A stretch of DNA of 14,700 nt from JAHJRJ01 sp037443685 (GCA_037443685.1 JBBINX010000061.1:1-14700); one strand, 5' to 3'; positions 7,409-14,384 are shown, counted from the stretch's first letter. Translations and numbers: made by a program. The notes: generated from the letters alone by a model not told the origin.

Positions 7409-8659
7409 TTAATAAATCAGGTATTTTGAACTGTTTTGTTGAAAATGTTTAATTTTCTTTTCTTCTGCATTCAAGATAACTCGAAATGGCTCGTTTGTTA
7501 ATATACTTTCCCGAATTCTTGAATTCCCTGCTAACCTATCGAATAAATTATCGTTGAAAAGAAACTTATCTGGATACATCGTATAAATCATCCGGATTAT
7601 ATTCATACCTGTCAATATTGATTTAAAAACCTTCCGATTTGAAACTTTGATATAAACACCACTGCACACTAGATTTTCAAATTTCATATTCAAAGATGAA
7701 ATCGAATCCTGTTTAGGCATGAATTTAATAGGTTCAAAAACCACACCTTTAAGTTTTAGAGAATTTAGTTTTTTTGCTAACTTATTACCATCAATCCATG
7801 GGGCGCCAATATATTCAAAAGGTTTTGATGTACCCCGTCCTTCGGAGACATTTGTCCCTTCAATAAGACAAGTTCCCGGATACACAATCGCAGTTGAGAC
7901 TGATATCAGATTAGGTGATGGTTTAATCCATGTCAGCTGTGTTTCATCGTAATACATTTCTCTTTTCCAGCCTTCCATCGGTATTACTTGTAAATCTAAG
8001 TTAGTAATATTGTCAAACCATTTTTCACCGACTATCATCATAGCCATTTCACCAACCGTCAAACCATGGCGGATCGGTATTGGTAAAATACCAACACCGG
8101 ATTTAAACGACATATCGAGAATCGTACCCTCAACTTCGATTCCATTAATCGGGTTTGGTCTATCCAAAACTATAAATTTCTTACCATTATGTGCGGCAGC
8201 TTGCATTGCGTGAGCCATTGTAATTGAATATGTATAAAACCTCGCACCAACGTCTTGTAGGTCAAAGATTATAATATCAATATTCTGTAACATTTCAGGT
8301 GTTGGTTTTAAATTCTTCCAATAAAGTGAATAGACCGGAAGTTGAGTCTTTTCATCAATATTTGATTCATATTTTAGTCCAGCTGGTAGATTTCCTCGTA
8401 TCCCGTGTTCAGGGCTAAAAAGCATCCTCACATCTATCCCATTTTTTAGGAGGGTATCAACCAGATGAACCCCGTTAGATAATACAGTCGTTTGATGACA
8501 GATCACACCGATTCTTTTCCCGACGAGTTCTGGTAGATGTTTCATAAGTAATACATCGGCTCCGCTTTTAACTTTTACAGACTGAGAAACGGATAAACAA
8601 TTAAATAATAAAAGGGCAAAAAGAATTATCTTAATTTTGACTTGTATAACTGGCGACAT
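7409..8659 (-). CDS. namZ: NamZ-type exo-beta-N-acetylmuramidase (DUF1343, GH171), exported
   Basis: Family known to remove terminal N-acetylmuramic acid from peptidoglycan fragments, outside the cytoplasm. The gene gives 416 residues from ATG 8659, with an N-terminal signal peptide (basic VKIK, then a hydrophobic run at about 10-20, likely cleavage near residue 26). Cys21 follows Asn, so a lipobox is unlikely. Family motifs: FSPEHG (81-86), IIFDLQDVGARFYTY (130-144), VLDRPNP (164-170), RHGLTVGE (197-204) and, further on, PSPNL and the EGTNVSEGRGT segment. An upstream in-frame ATG at 8710 would put 17 residues in front of the signal peptide and overlap the NUDIX gene; I prefer the TAATG junction with that gene at 8659. 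The function is assigned by family and was not inferred from neighbours. Confidence 0.9.
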   Translation of the reverse strand: MSPVIQVKIKIILFALLLFNCLSVSQSVKVKSGADVLLMKHLPELVGKRIGVICHQTTVLSNGVHLVDTLLKNGIDVRMLFSPEHGIRGNLPAGLKYESNIDEKTQLPVYSLYWKNLKPTPEMLQNIDIIIFDLQDVGARFYTYSITMAHAMQAAAHNGKKFIVLDRPNPINGIEVEGTILDMSFKSGVGILPIPIRHGLTVGEMAMMIVGEKWFDNITNLDLQVIPMEGWKREMYYDETQLTWIKPSPNLISVSTAIVYPGTCLIEGTNVSEGRGTSKPFEYIGAPWIDGNKLAKKLNSLKLKGVVFEPIKFMPKQDSISSLNMKFENLVCSGVYIKVSNRKVFKSILTGMNIIRMIYTMYPDKFLFNDNLFDRLAGNSRIRESILTNEPFRVILNAEEKKIKHFQQNSSKYLIY

Positions 8660-9192
8660 TATAAATGATCCTTTGCGATTAGCCAAGCCGCTAAACTCAT
8701 ACCATCCCAAATTTCATTTGATTTGATTTTATTGTCGACTTCAGAAACAGCGAGTATTATTTTTTCGAACTCTTCTGTTTCGTCGTGAGGAATAAACACA
8801 TCTTTTAATCCACGAGCTACGTACACATTGCACATCTCATCTGTAACGCCATTATAAGGATTAAATCTACCAACTAATGATATCTCTTTGGGTTCGACTC
8901 CAGCTTCTTCGGCAAGCTCGTGCTTTGCTGTTTCTTCATAGCTCGATCCATCTTTCACACTGCCGCAGGGAAACTCTAAGCTATCTTTATCTGCTAAATA
9001 ACGGTATTGACGCACCATAATTATTTTCCCTTCGTCAGTCAATGGCACAACTAAACTCGAACCGTTTGTATGAACGTAATGATATTCGCCAGGTTTTCCA
9101 GACGGAAGTTGAATTTCATCTGTGCGGTAAACCCACCATTTGTTTTGCAACTCGTTAATCTGTTTAATTTTTTTCCAACGTCCTAAATACAT
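8659..9192 (-). CDS. NUDIX hydrolase, ADP-ribose pyrophosphatase-like
   Basis: Probable cytoplasmic hydrolase of a nucleoside diphosphate linked to another group, such as ADP-ribose. It has 177 residues. The domain starts with a beta strand segment (SSLVVPLTDEGKIIMVRQYRY, about 45-65), where VRQYR is typical of ADP-ribose/sugar-nucleotide members. The NUDIX box runs from Gly77 to about Val99. Metal-binding Glu92, Glu95 and Glu96 are present (HELAEEAGV). Two box positions differ from consensus: Ser83 where Glu is usual, and His91 where Arg is usual. The ATG start has no obvious ribosome site. The stop shares one base with the namZ start (TAATG), so the two are coupled; ndk lies 29 bases upstream. 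The exact substrate cannot be read from the sequence. Confidence 0.88.
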   Translation of the reverse strand: MYLGRWKKIKQINELQNKWWVYRTDEIQLPSGKPGEYHYVHTNGSSLVVPLTDEGKIIMVRQYRYLADKDSLEFPCGSVKDGSSYEETAKHELAEEAGVEPKEISLVGRFNPYNGVTDEMCNVYVARGLKDVFIPHDETEEFEKIILAVSEVDNKIKSNEIWDGMSLAAWLIAKDHL

Positions 9193-9221
9193 AACTAAGA
9201 AAGATAAGTGTACGTGAGAGA

Positions 9222-9647
9222 TTAATTGAGTTCTATTAGTTCTTTTTCTGAAAAAAAGAAACTTACTTCGAGTTTTCCGTTTTCAGGGGAATCTGAGCCG
9301 TGAACGATATTTTCGCCTTTATTATCTGCAAAGTCTTTACGAACTGTACCTGGTGCTGCTTCTGCTGGGTCGGTCGCACCTATTAATGCACGGAAATCCA
9401 CAACAGCATTTTCTTTTTCTAACGCTATAGGAACGCACTGACCCGAACTCATAAACTCTACAAGTCCATCGTAGAATGGTCTGCCTTTATGGACTGCATA
9501 AAAGGCGCTTGCTGTTTCTTTTGTTAATCGTATTTTCTTAATTCCTAAAATTTTGAAACCGGCTTTTTCTATTCGAGCAATTACTTGACCTGTTAAATTT
9601 TTCCTTACACAATCAGGCTTTAAAATTGCTAATGTACGTTCAATCAA
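9222..9647 (-). CDS. ndk: nucleoside diphosphate kinase
   Basis: Transfers the gamma phosphate between nucleoside tri- and diphosphates through a phosphohistidine. It has 141 residues, full length for the family. It opens with ERTLAILKPDCVRKN and carries the active-site signature NIVHGSDS (113-120) with His116 as the phosphorylated residue. Lys10, Tyr50 and Arg102 of the usual nucleotide site appear in place. The start codon is TTG at 9647, backed by a strong AGGAG seven bases upstream and by the family N-terminus beginning right there. It lies 21 bases after sucD. The pairing fits metabolism, because succinyl-CoA synthetase makes ATP or GTP and Ndk redistributes it; physical association of the two has been reported in Pseudomonas. 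Confidence 0.97.
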   Translation of the reverse strand: MIERTLAILKPDCVRKNLTGQVIARIEKAGFKILGIKKIRLTKETASAFYAVHKGRPFYDGLVEFMSSGQCVPIALEKENAVVDFRALIGATDPAEAAPGTVRKDFADNKGENIVHGSDSPENGKLEVSFFFSEKELIELN

Positions 9648-9668
9648 TTTGTACTCCTAAATTAGTTC

Positions 9669-10742
9669 TTATTTGTTGGTTATTTTGTGCTTAGTTCTTT
9701 GTAATTTCTTTTTAGGTTTGGGTTTCACTTTTTTTGAAACCTGCGAGGCATAAATTTTTTTAAGTTTTGCTTGTAAGTGAACTCTCGCCGCTCTTTTTTT
9801 TGTTTGAGTTTTTGATCCCATTACAAAATTTTTTTTCTTTGACCTTTTAGCAATTACTTTCTGCACTGTTTCACCTATCAACGCTGGACTTTCTACAACG
9901 TGGATTCCAGCAGTTCGCATAGCTTCCATTTTTTCGGATGCCGTTCCTTTCCCTCCCGATATGATTGCCCCCGCATGCCCCATTCTCCGGCCGGGTGGAG
10001 CCGTTCTTCCTGCAATAAAACCAATCACTGTTTTATTAAACTCATTTTTAATGTATTCCGCTGCTTCTTCTTCTGCACTACCTCCTATCTCACCTATCAT
10101 TATTACTGCGTCAGTACCATCGTCTTCTTTAAAAAGTTTTAACGCATCGATAAATTGAGTACCAATTATTGGATCGCCTCCAATTCCAATGCAGGTAGAT
10201 TGACCAATACCACGTTCAGTAAGCTGCCAAACTGCTTCATACGTCAGTGTTCCGCTGCGTGAAATTACACCAATATTGCCGGATGTGTGAATGAAGCCAG
10301 GCATAATTCCGACTTTCGCATAACCGGGAGAGATGACACCGGGACAATTTGGGCCCACAAGTCGTGAATTTTTAGATTTGAGATACTCGCGAACTTTTAT
10401 CATATCACGCGTCGGAATCCCTTCTGTTATACACACAATCAGCTTTATACCTGCTTCTGCCGATTCTATAATTGCTTCGGCAGCAAACCCTGCCGGCACA
10501 AAAATCACGGATGTGTCTGCACCTTCATTCTTTACGGTATCAGTTACATTATTAAAAACAGGTACTGGATGTGCAAAAACATCTTTTTCATTTCCACTGT
10601 ACATCACTCCACCTTTACCGGGAGTTACACCGGCTACAACTTTAGTTCCGTAGGCAATCATTTGTTGTGTGTGAAAAGTGCCCTCTCCACCTGTAATTCC
10701 TTGTACAACCAATCGAGTAGTGTTATTTACTAGTATGCTCAT
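9669..10742 (-). CDS. sucD: succinyl-CoA synthetase alpha subunit with a basic C-terminal extension
   Basis: Alpha subunit of the TCA-cycle enzyme that converts succinyl-CoA to succinate while making ATP or GTP. The CoA-binding domain (about 1-130, TGGEGTFHTQQMIAYGT) and the ligase domain (about 145-297) are complete. The phosphorylated His256 is in GRRMGHAGAII and the GGKGTASEK loop follows. Usual members end near residue 290. This one has 357 residues: the last 59 or so (299-357) contain about 24 Lys/Arg, no Asp or Glu, and repeats such as SKKK, TKKR and KPKPKKK. The tail is in frame with no break and stops 21 bases before ndk. No beta subunit (sucC) is in the window. The start is ATG at 10742 after an AAGAGTGA ribosome-site-like stretch. 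Confidence 0.94.
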   Translation of the reverse strand: MSILVNNTTRLVVQGITGGEGTFHTQQMIAYGTKVVAGVTPGKGGVMYSGNEKDVFAHPVPVFNNVTDTVKNEGADTSVIFVPAGFAAEAIIESAEAGIKLIVCITEGIPTRDMIKVREYLKSKNSRLVGPNCPGVISPGYAKVGIMPGFIHTSGNIGVISRSGTLTYEAVWQLTERGIGQSTCIGIGGDPIIGTQFIDALKLFKEDDGTDAVIMIGEIGGSAEEEAAEYIKNEFNKTVIGFIAGRTAPPGRRMGHAGAIISGGKGTASEKMEAMRTAGIHVVESPALIGETVQKVIAKRSKKKNFVMGSKTQTKKRAARVHLQAKLKKIYASQVSKKVKPKPKKKLQRTKHKITNK

Positions 10743-10776
10743 AGAATCACTCTTAATTTAATTTGTTTATTATTAA

Positions 10777-10947
10777 TTAATTGGAATACCAATTGAATTT
10801 ACCGACATCGTATGTATATCTGCAATCGTTGAAGTAATATTCACGAAACCCGATCTGAGAACCAATTATTTCTATATATAAAGATTCGATTTTGTCGGGA
10901 AATAAAATTTTCGCAGAATAGATATTTTTATTAGCCTTTTTTTTCTT
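10777..10947 (-). other. open frame of 56 codons without a start codon, possible gene remnant
   Basis: The gap between tatA and sucD is 188 bases. On the minus strand one frame stays open from just after a TAG (10950-10948), inside the end of tatA, to a TAA at 10779-10777. It has no ATG, GTG or TTG start. The translation is mixed and protein-like (for example LFPDKIESLYIEIIGSQ and GFREYYFNDCRYTYD), but I recognise no family. It may be the tail of a decayed gene, or simply a chance open frame in AT-rich DNA. I see no convincing promoter or terminator in the gap. Confidence 0.2.
10779..10794. repeat. short inverted repeat upstream of sucD
   Basis: AATTGG and CCAATT, perfect six-base arms around AATA, 37 bases above the sucD start. 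It might be an operator for sucD, but six-base palindromes are expected fairly often in AT-rich sequence, and no promoter boxes can be assigned nearby with confidence. Confidence 0.25.
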
Positions 10948-11128
10948 CTACCTTTTTATCGTTCGTAGGATTATTGATATCGTCCTGGATATCGCGGGCG
11001 GCTTTACGGAATTCGCGAATTCCCTTTCCTAAACCTTGTGCTAAGTCCGGAATTTTTTTTGCACCAAAGAATATCAATACAAAAAGTAATATCAGTAATA
11101 TTTCGGTTGTTCCTAAATTTCCAAACAT
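10931..11128 (-). CDS. tatA: Sec-independent protein translocase subunit TatA/TatE
   Basis: Pore-forming subunit of the twin-arginine export pathway in the cytoplasmic membrane. It has 65 residues in the family layout: a short outer N-terminus, one transmembrane helix (about 8-22), the conserved FFGAKKIPDLAQGLGKGI hinge and amphipathic helix (about 20-45), then a charged tail (DKKVEEKKG). The Phe-Gly hinge and the LG-GIREFRKA pattern are typical of TatA rather than TatB. The ATG shares one base with the purQ stop (TAATG), with AAAGG as a ribosome site inside purQ. No tatC is nearby. It is the last gene before the 188-base gap ahead of sucD. Confidence 0.95.
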   Translation of the reverse strand: MFGNLGTTEILLILLFVLIFFGAKKIPDLAQGLGKGIREFRKAARDIQDDINNPTNDKKVEEKKG

Positions 11129-11835
11129 TATAGTAACCTTTCGTTTATTATAGATTCAAACAGTTTTCTACCATCTATATTTCGTAATACTTCATCGGAA
11201 GCACGTTCGGGATGAGGCATCATTCCCATAATGTTTCTACTTCGATTAATAATACCGGCTATATTATTAACAGAACCATTTGGGTTTGCGTTCAGTGTTA
11301 CGTTTCCGTCCGGCTCGCAATAGCGAAATACAACTTGTCCACTATCTTCCAACATTTTTATCGTATCGACATCAGCAAAATAGTTGCCATCACCGTGTGC
11401 AATCGGAATTTTTAAAACCTCATTTTGTTTATATGCCGAAGTATAAATTGTCGTATTATTCTCAACTCGAATGTTTACATTGTCACAAATAAATTTTAAA
11501 GATCTGTTCCTTAGTAAAGCACCGGGTAACAATCCTGATTCACACAATATTTGAAAGCCATTACAGATTCCTAGTACTTTACCACCTTTTTTAGCAAAAT
11601 CAATAACAATTTTCATTATTGGTGAAAAGCACGCAATTGCTCCACATCGCAAATAATCACCGTATGAAAAACCACCCGGTAAAATCACAACATCCACATC
11701 TTCAAGCGATGAACTCTTATGCCAAAGGAACCGCACATCTTGTTTTAAAATTTTCCTTAAAACATAAAAACAGTCGTGGTCACAATTCGATCCGGGGAAA
11801 ACTACTACCCCAAATTTTATAATAGAACTATTCAC
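11128..11835 (-). CDS. purQ: phosphoribosylformylglycinamidine synthase subunit PurQ (glutaminase)
   Basis: Glutaminase subunit that supplies ammonia to PurL for converting FGAR to FGAM in purine synthesis; works as a PurL-PurQ-PurS complex. It has 235 residues, a class I glutamine amidotransferase. The nucleophile Cys91 sits in LGICNGFQ, and His208 and Glu210 in MPHPERA complete the triad. The N-terminal VVVFPGSNCDHD and GGFSYGDYLRCGAIA segments are diagnostic of PurQ. The start is GTG at 11835, overlapping the purS stop by four bases (GTGA). The far end overlaps tatA by one base. PurL itself is not in the window. Confidence 0.97.
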   Translation of the reverse strand: MNSSIIKFGVVVFPGSNCDHDCFYVLRKILKQDVRFLWHKSSSLEDVDVVILPGGFSYGDYLRCGAIACFSPIMKIVIDFAKKGGKVLGICNGFQILCESGLLPGALLRNRSLKFICDNVNIRVENNTTIYTSAYKQNEVLKIPIAHGDGNYFADVDTIKMLEDSGQVVFRYCEPDGNVTLNANPNGSVNNIAGIINRSRNIMGMMPHPERASDEVLRNIDGRKLFESIINERLL

Positions 11836-12086
11836 GTCAGTAACTCTTCAATCGAAAAAGTAAAATTTTCCATCACAGGATTTGCTAAAAGTTTCTTACA
11901 CGCTTCTTCGGTGATCTTCTGAGCTTCATCTTTATTTTTGCTATTAATTTTTATTTCGATGAATTTACCGATACGAACTTCTTCGATACCCGAAAGTTTC
12001 AAATTTTGCATCGCATGATGAACAGCTTTACCTTGTGGGTCCAGTATAGATTTTTTTAATGTTATAAATATTTTGGCTAAATACAA
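11832..12086 (-). CDS. purS: phosphoribosylformylglycinamidine synthase subunit PurS
   Basis: Small structural subunit that bridges PurQ and PurL in the FGAM synthase complex. It has 84 residues. Recognisable features are the N-terminal strand KIFITLKKSILDPQGKA (5-21), AMQNL (about 25-29) and the VRIGKFIEI strand (about 37-45), then an EA--I-EEACKKLLANP helix and a final ENFTF strand. The start is TTG at 12086; AAGGAT lies six bases upstream and no better start codon fits the family N-terminus. It lies 21 bases after pssA and overlaps purQ by four bases. Confidence 0.95.
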   Translation of the reverse strand: MYLAKIFITLKKSILDPQGKAVHHAMQNLKLSGIEEVRIGKFIEIKINSKNKDEAQKITEEACKKLLANPVMENFTFSIEELLT

Positions 12087-12107
12087 TTGAATATCCTTAA
12101 ATAGAGT

Positions 12108-12872
12108 TTAAACATCTATGCCCGAAATTTCAGTTTCTTCATTTTCACTCTTTTTGTGAAGATTGATTAAATTACGCACGGATGAAAAAATCCAGCGGAC
12201 AATTCCTGTGAGCACGTAGAGCACGAAAACCGGGAAAAGAGCTGAACCTTTAGTCACTAAAACTACAAAAACTGCGACTACTATAATGATGAATTTGTAG
12301 GGATGCTCTCTTATATTTTTTTTTGATAATTTCGGCAAGGTGTCGTATTTAAATGTGCTAACCATTAATAGAGACGATACAACTATCATCGGTGCGAAAA
12401 TACTTGCTTCCCAACCGATTAAACCGCCACTTTCGGAATAGAATGTCAACACAAAACTAGTGAGAATCAGCGCTTGCGCCGGGATTGGTAACCCCTTAAA
12501 AAAATCTTTATCAAATCCCACTAACTGAACATTAAATCTTGCTAAACGAATGCCTCCTAATATTAACGGAAGCGAGCTTAAGAGTATACCAAGACTTCCA
12601 AGCGATTCTAAATAAATCTTATAAGCTAAAAAAGATGGAGCAGCTCCGAAGGTTATCAAATCGGAGAGTGAGTCAAACTCAACACCAAATTTGCTGGACG
12701 ATTTCGTTATCCGCGCCATTACACCATCAAGACTATCGAAAATTGCACCGAGTATAATTAACCATGCTGCAATTTCGTATTGCTCTTGGCTAGTGTGGAT
12801 GATTGAAAAAAATCCGCAGAACATATTTAGAACAGTGAACAAGCTGGGAACCACAGCACGAGTTATTTTCAT
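12108..12872 (-). CDS. pssA: CDP-diacylglycerol--serine O-phosphatidyltransferase
   Basis: Membrane enzyme that makes phosphatidylserine from CDP-diacylglycerol and serine, the step before Psd. It has 254 residues with about seven or eight hydrophobic segments. The CDP-alcohol phosphatidyltransferase signature is complete: Asp46, Asp49, Gly50, Ala53, Arg54, Gly63, Asp67 and Asp71 (FDSLDGVMAR through FGVEFDSLSD). The following TFGAAPSFLAYK is typical of the PssA subgroup. The C-terminus is a charged cytoplasmic tail rich in Glu. The ATG start has GGAG about eight bases upstream. It follows psd by 25 bases, so both enzymes of phosphatidylethanolamine synthesis are made together. Confidence 0.96.
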   Translation of the reverse strand: MKITRAVVPSLFTVLNMFCGFFSIIHTSQEQYEIAAWLIILGAIFDSLDGVMARITKSSSKFGVEFDSLSDLITFGAAPSFLAYKIYLESLGSLGILLSSLPLILGGIRLARFNVQLVGFDKDFFKGLPIPAQALILTSFVLTFYSESGGLIGWEASIFAPMIVVSSLLMVSTFKYDTLPKLSKKNIREHPYKFIIIVVAVFVVLVTKGSALFPVFVLYVLTGIVRWIFSSVRNLINLHKKSENEETEISGIDV

Positions 12873-12897
12873 TATTCCAACTCCAAAAAAAACATAG

Positions 12898-13548
12898 TTA
12901 ATTAATCTCAGCTATTATTGTTTCACCGGCTTTAACAATATCGTTAACTTTAATTTTTAGAACCGCGTTTTCCGGCAAAATAACATCAACGCGCGACCCA
13001 AATTTAATCATACCGAACCTTTCACCAGCGCTGATTTTCATACCTACATGCAGGTCTGCAACGATGCGACGCGCTACAAAACCGGCAATCTGTTTGAACA
13101 ATAGTTTAAATTTTCCGTTGTCAATGCCGATCAGTGTACGCTCGTTAGATTCCGATGCTTTTTCCTCAAATGCAACAAGATATTTCCCGGGAATGTGTTC
13201 GAAGTAACCAATTTGTCCGCTCACAGGGAAACGGTTCACGTGAACATTCAAGGGCGACATAAAAATACTAATTTGAATAGCATTCGACTTTAAAAAATTG
13301 TTCTCTAATACTTCTTTGATAAATATAATTTTACCATCAGCAGGTGCAATAATAATGTTATCACCTTGCGGAGAAGTTCTTTCAGGGTCGCGAAAGAAAT
13401 AGAACGTGAAAGTTAATAAACTAATTGAAAATATGATTAATAAATATTTTACTATATCGTTACCGATACAAATAATAGACACCGTAATCAGTGCTGCAAC
13501 TATAATAATTATTCCAATTACAACGTCGTATCCGTAATGAGTAATCAA
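12898..13548 (-). CDS. psd: phosphatidylserine decarboxylase proenzyme, short form
   Basis: Converts phosphatidylserine to phosphatidylethanolamine using a pyruvoyl group formed by self-cleavage. It has 216 residues, the short bacterial/archaeal-type form. Two membrane segments lie at about 8-28 and 34-52. Family motifs follow: FFRDPER (51-57), APADGKI (68-74) and FMSPLNVHVNR (96-106). The self-cleavage site is Gly184-Ser185 in KFGSRVDV; Ser185 becomes the pyruvoyl group of the small subunit. The start is TTG at 13548, supported by GGAG eight bases upstream. It precedes pssA by 25 bases and follows the PurC-like gene by 20. Confidence 0.96.
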   Translation of the reverse strand: MITHYGYDVVIGIIIIVAALITVSIICIGNDIVKYLLIIFSISLLTFTFYFFRDPERTSPQGDNIIIAPADGKIIFIKEVLENNFLKSNAIQISIFMSPLNVHVNRFPVSGQIGYFEHIPGKYLVAFEEKASESNERTLIGIDNGKFKLLFKQIAGFVARRIVADLHVGMKISAGERFGMIKFGSRVDVILPENAVLKIKVNDIVKAGETIIAEIN

Positions 13549-13568
13549 AAAAACTCCGTATTAATAAA

Positions 13569-14270
13569 CTATGATTTAAGAGACAGACGGTCGTTTATCT
13601 CCTTATAGGATTTCGAGATATTATCACCCGAATAACTAAAGTGATCTCGAAGAATTTTGCCGTCGTCCGATAGATGCCAGAGACATATTGTTTGCGGGGA
13701 AATCTCGCCGCTCAATACAATCTGATTTTGGAATTGCCCGAACTCAAGTTCCATCTTGGCAAGAATCAGATTTCTTCTATCGCAAAGCGATTTTAGAGCT
13801 GCATTGACTTTAGATGCAAGCCGATTGATGATTTTAAATTCATCGGTTGTAAGAAGTCCTAACGAAAATGCGTGTGTTTCATTTATAAATATTTTTTGAT
13901 TTCCTTTGTTTTGATAAAAAAAATCAAAAATAGGAAATTGTAGGGGAATTCCTTCTTTCAAGTCAAATTTTTTTGCCAAATCGTGAGTAGCATAATTATA
14001 AACCACTACTGATATAGGAACAAATGTTATATTTTTAACTAATAATTCAAACTTCGACAATCGTTTTATGAAAAATGTCGGAATTTGAAAATTTTGTAGA
14101 TATTCGAAAAAATAAGTCGAGATGTCACTTCTCAGAATTGTAGAGACTGCAGCTCTGTTTTTTCCCTTCTTCTGACTAGTCTTTTCGCACTTGAATTCAA
14201 ATACAAGCTCATCTGTTTTGTTAGATGAGTAAATTTTCTTCGTATCTGTTTCTAAAATTATATTTTTCAC
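13569..14270 (-). CDS. PurC (SAICAR synthetase) family protein with altered active site
   Basis: By fold this is phosphoribosylaminoimidazole-succinocarboxamide synthase: 233 residues, with landmark segments IPTFFIKRLS, LVKNITFVPISVVV, NETHAFSLG, LILAKMELEFG and EISPQTICLW in the family order. Against E. coli PurC (from memory) it aligns without gaps from residue 91 to 209. Yet the ligand residues are changed: E. coli Lys11, Arg94, Ser100, Lys123, Asp129, Asp175, Lys177, Asp191 and Arg199 correspond here to Asp9, Tyr91, Asp97, Gln120, Lys126, Lys172, Glu174, Gly188 and Cys196. Lys11, Glu176 and Asp209 (E. coli Lys13, Glu179, Asp212) remain. SAICAR synthetase activity is therefore doubtful, though the frame is intact. 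I chose GTG at 14270; a TTG at 14285 would add five residues but lies inside the predicted promoter. It is 20 bases upstream of psd, and purS and purQ follow in the same cluster. Confidence 0.85.
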   Translation of the reverse strand: MKNIILETDTKKIYSSNKTDELVFEFKCEKTSQKKGKNRAAVSTILRSDISTYFFEYLQNFQIPTFFIKRLSKFELLVKNITFVPISVVVYNYATHDLAKKFDLKEGIPLQFPIFDFFYQNKGNQKIFINETHAFSLGLLTTDEFKIINRLASKVNAALKSLCDRRNLILAKMELEFGQFQNQIVLSGEISPQTICLWHLSDDGKILRDHFSYSGDNISKSYKEINDRLSLKS

Positions 14271-14275
14271 GCTAA

Positions 14276-14304
14276 ATATTACCAAAAAAAAAGAAGAATG
14301 TCAA
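14276..14304 (-). promoter_or_regulatory. near-consensus sigma-70 promoter made from an insertion-sequence end
   Basis: On the minus strand TTGACA (14304-14299) is followed by exactly 17 bases and TAATAT (14281-14276). The -35 box is the outward-reading form of the outermost TGTCA repeat of the insertion sequence, while the -10 box lies in the DNA next to the PurC-like gene. The predicted start of transcription is about 14269, within a base or so of the GTG start codon, so the message would have essentially no leader. Confidence 0.5.
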
Positions 14305-14384
14305 GGAAACGATGTCATAGCCCAGTGAAAACTGTCATAGCCCAGCAAAAATGTCAGGTATAACGCTCAGTAGAAATGTCAGGG
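14299..14384 (+). repeat. five iterated TGTCA motifs at the insertion-sequence end
   Basis: TGTCA occurs at 14299, 14313, 14333, 14352 and 14377. Two copies extend to an identical 13-mer, TGTCATAGCCCAG (14313-14325 and 14333-14345), exactly 20 bases apart; two others read TGTCAGG. Spacings are 14, 20, 19 and 25 bases, so several copies lie on nearly the same helix face. These are likely transposase binding sites. Confidence 0.7.

Noticed and set aside
8660..8710. Longer N-terminus for NamZ from ATG 8710
   Set aside because: It would place 17 residues before the signal peptide and overlap the NUDIX gene; the TAATG junction at 8659 is simpler.
14271..14285. TTG start at 14285 for the PurC-like gene
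   Set aside because: No ribosome site, preceded by a T-run, and it lies inside the predicted promoter; GTG 14270 fits the family N-terminus better.
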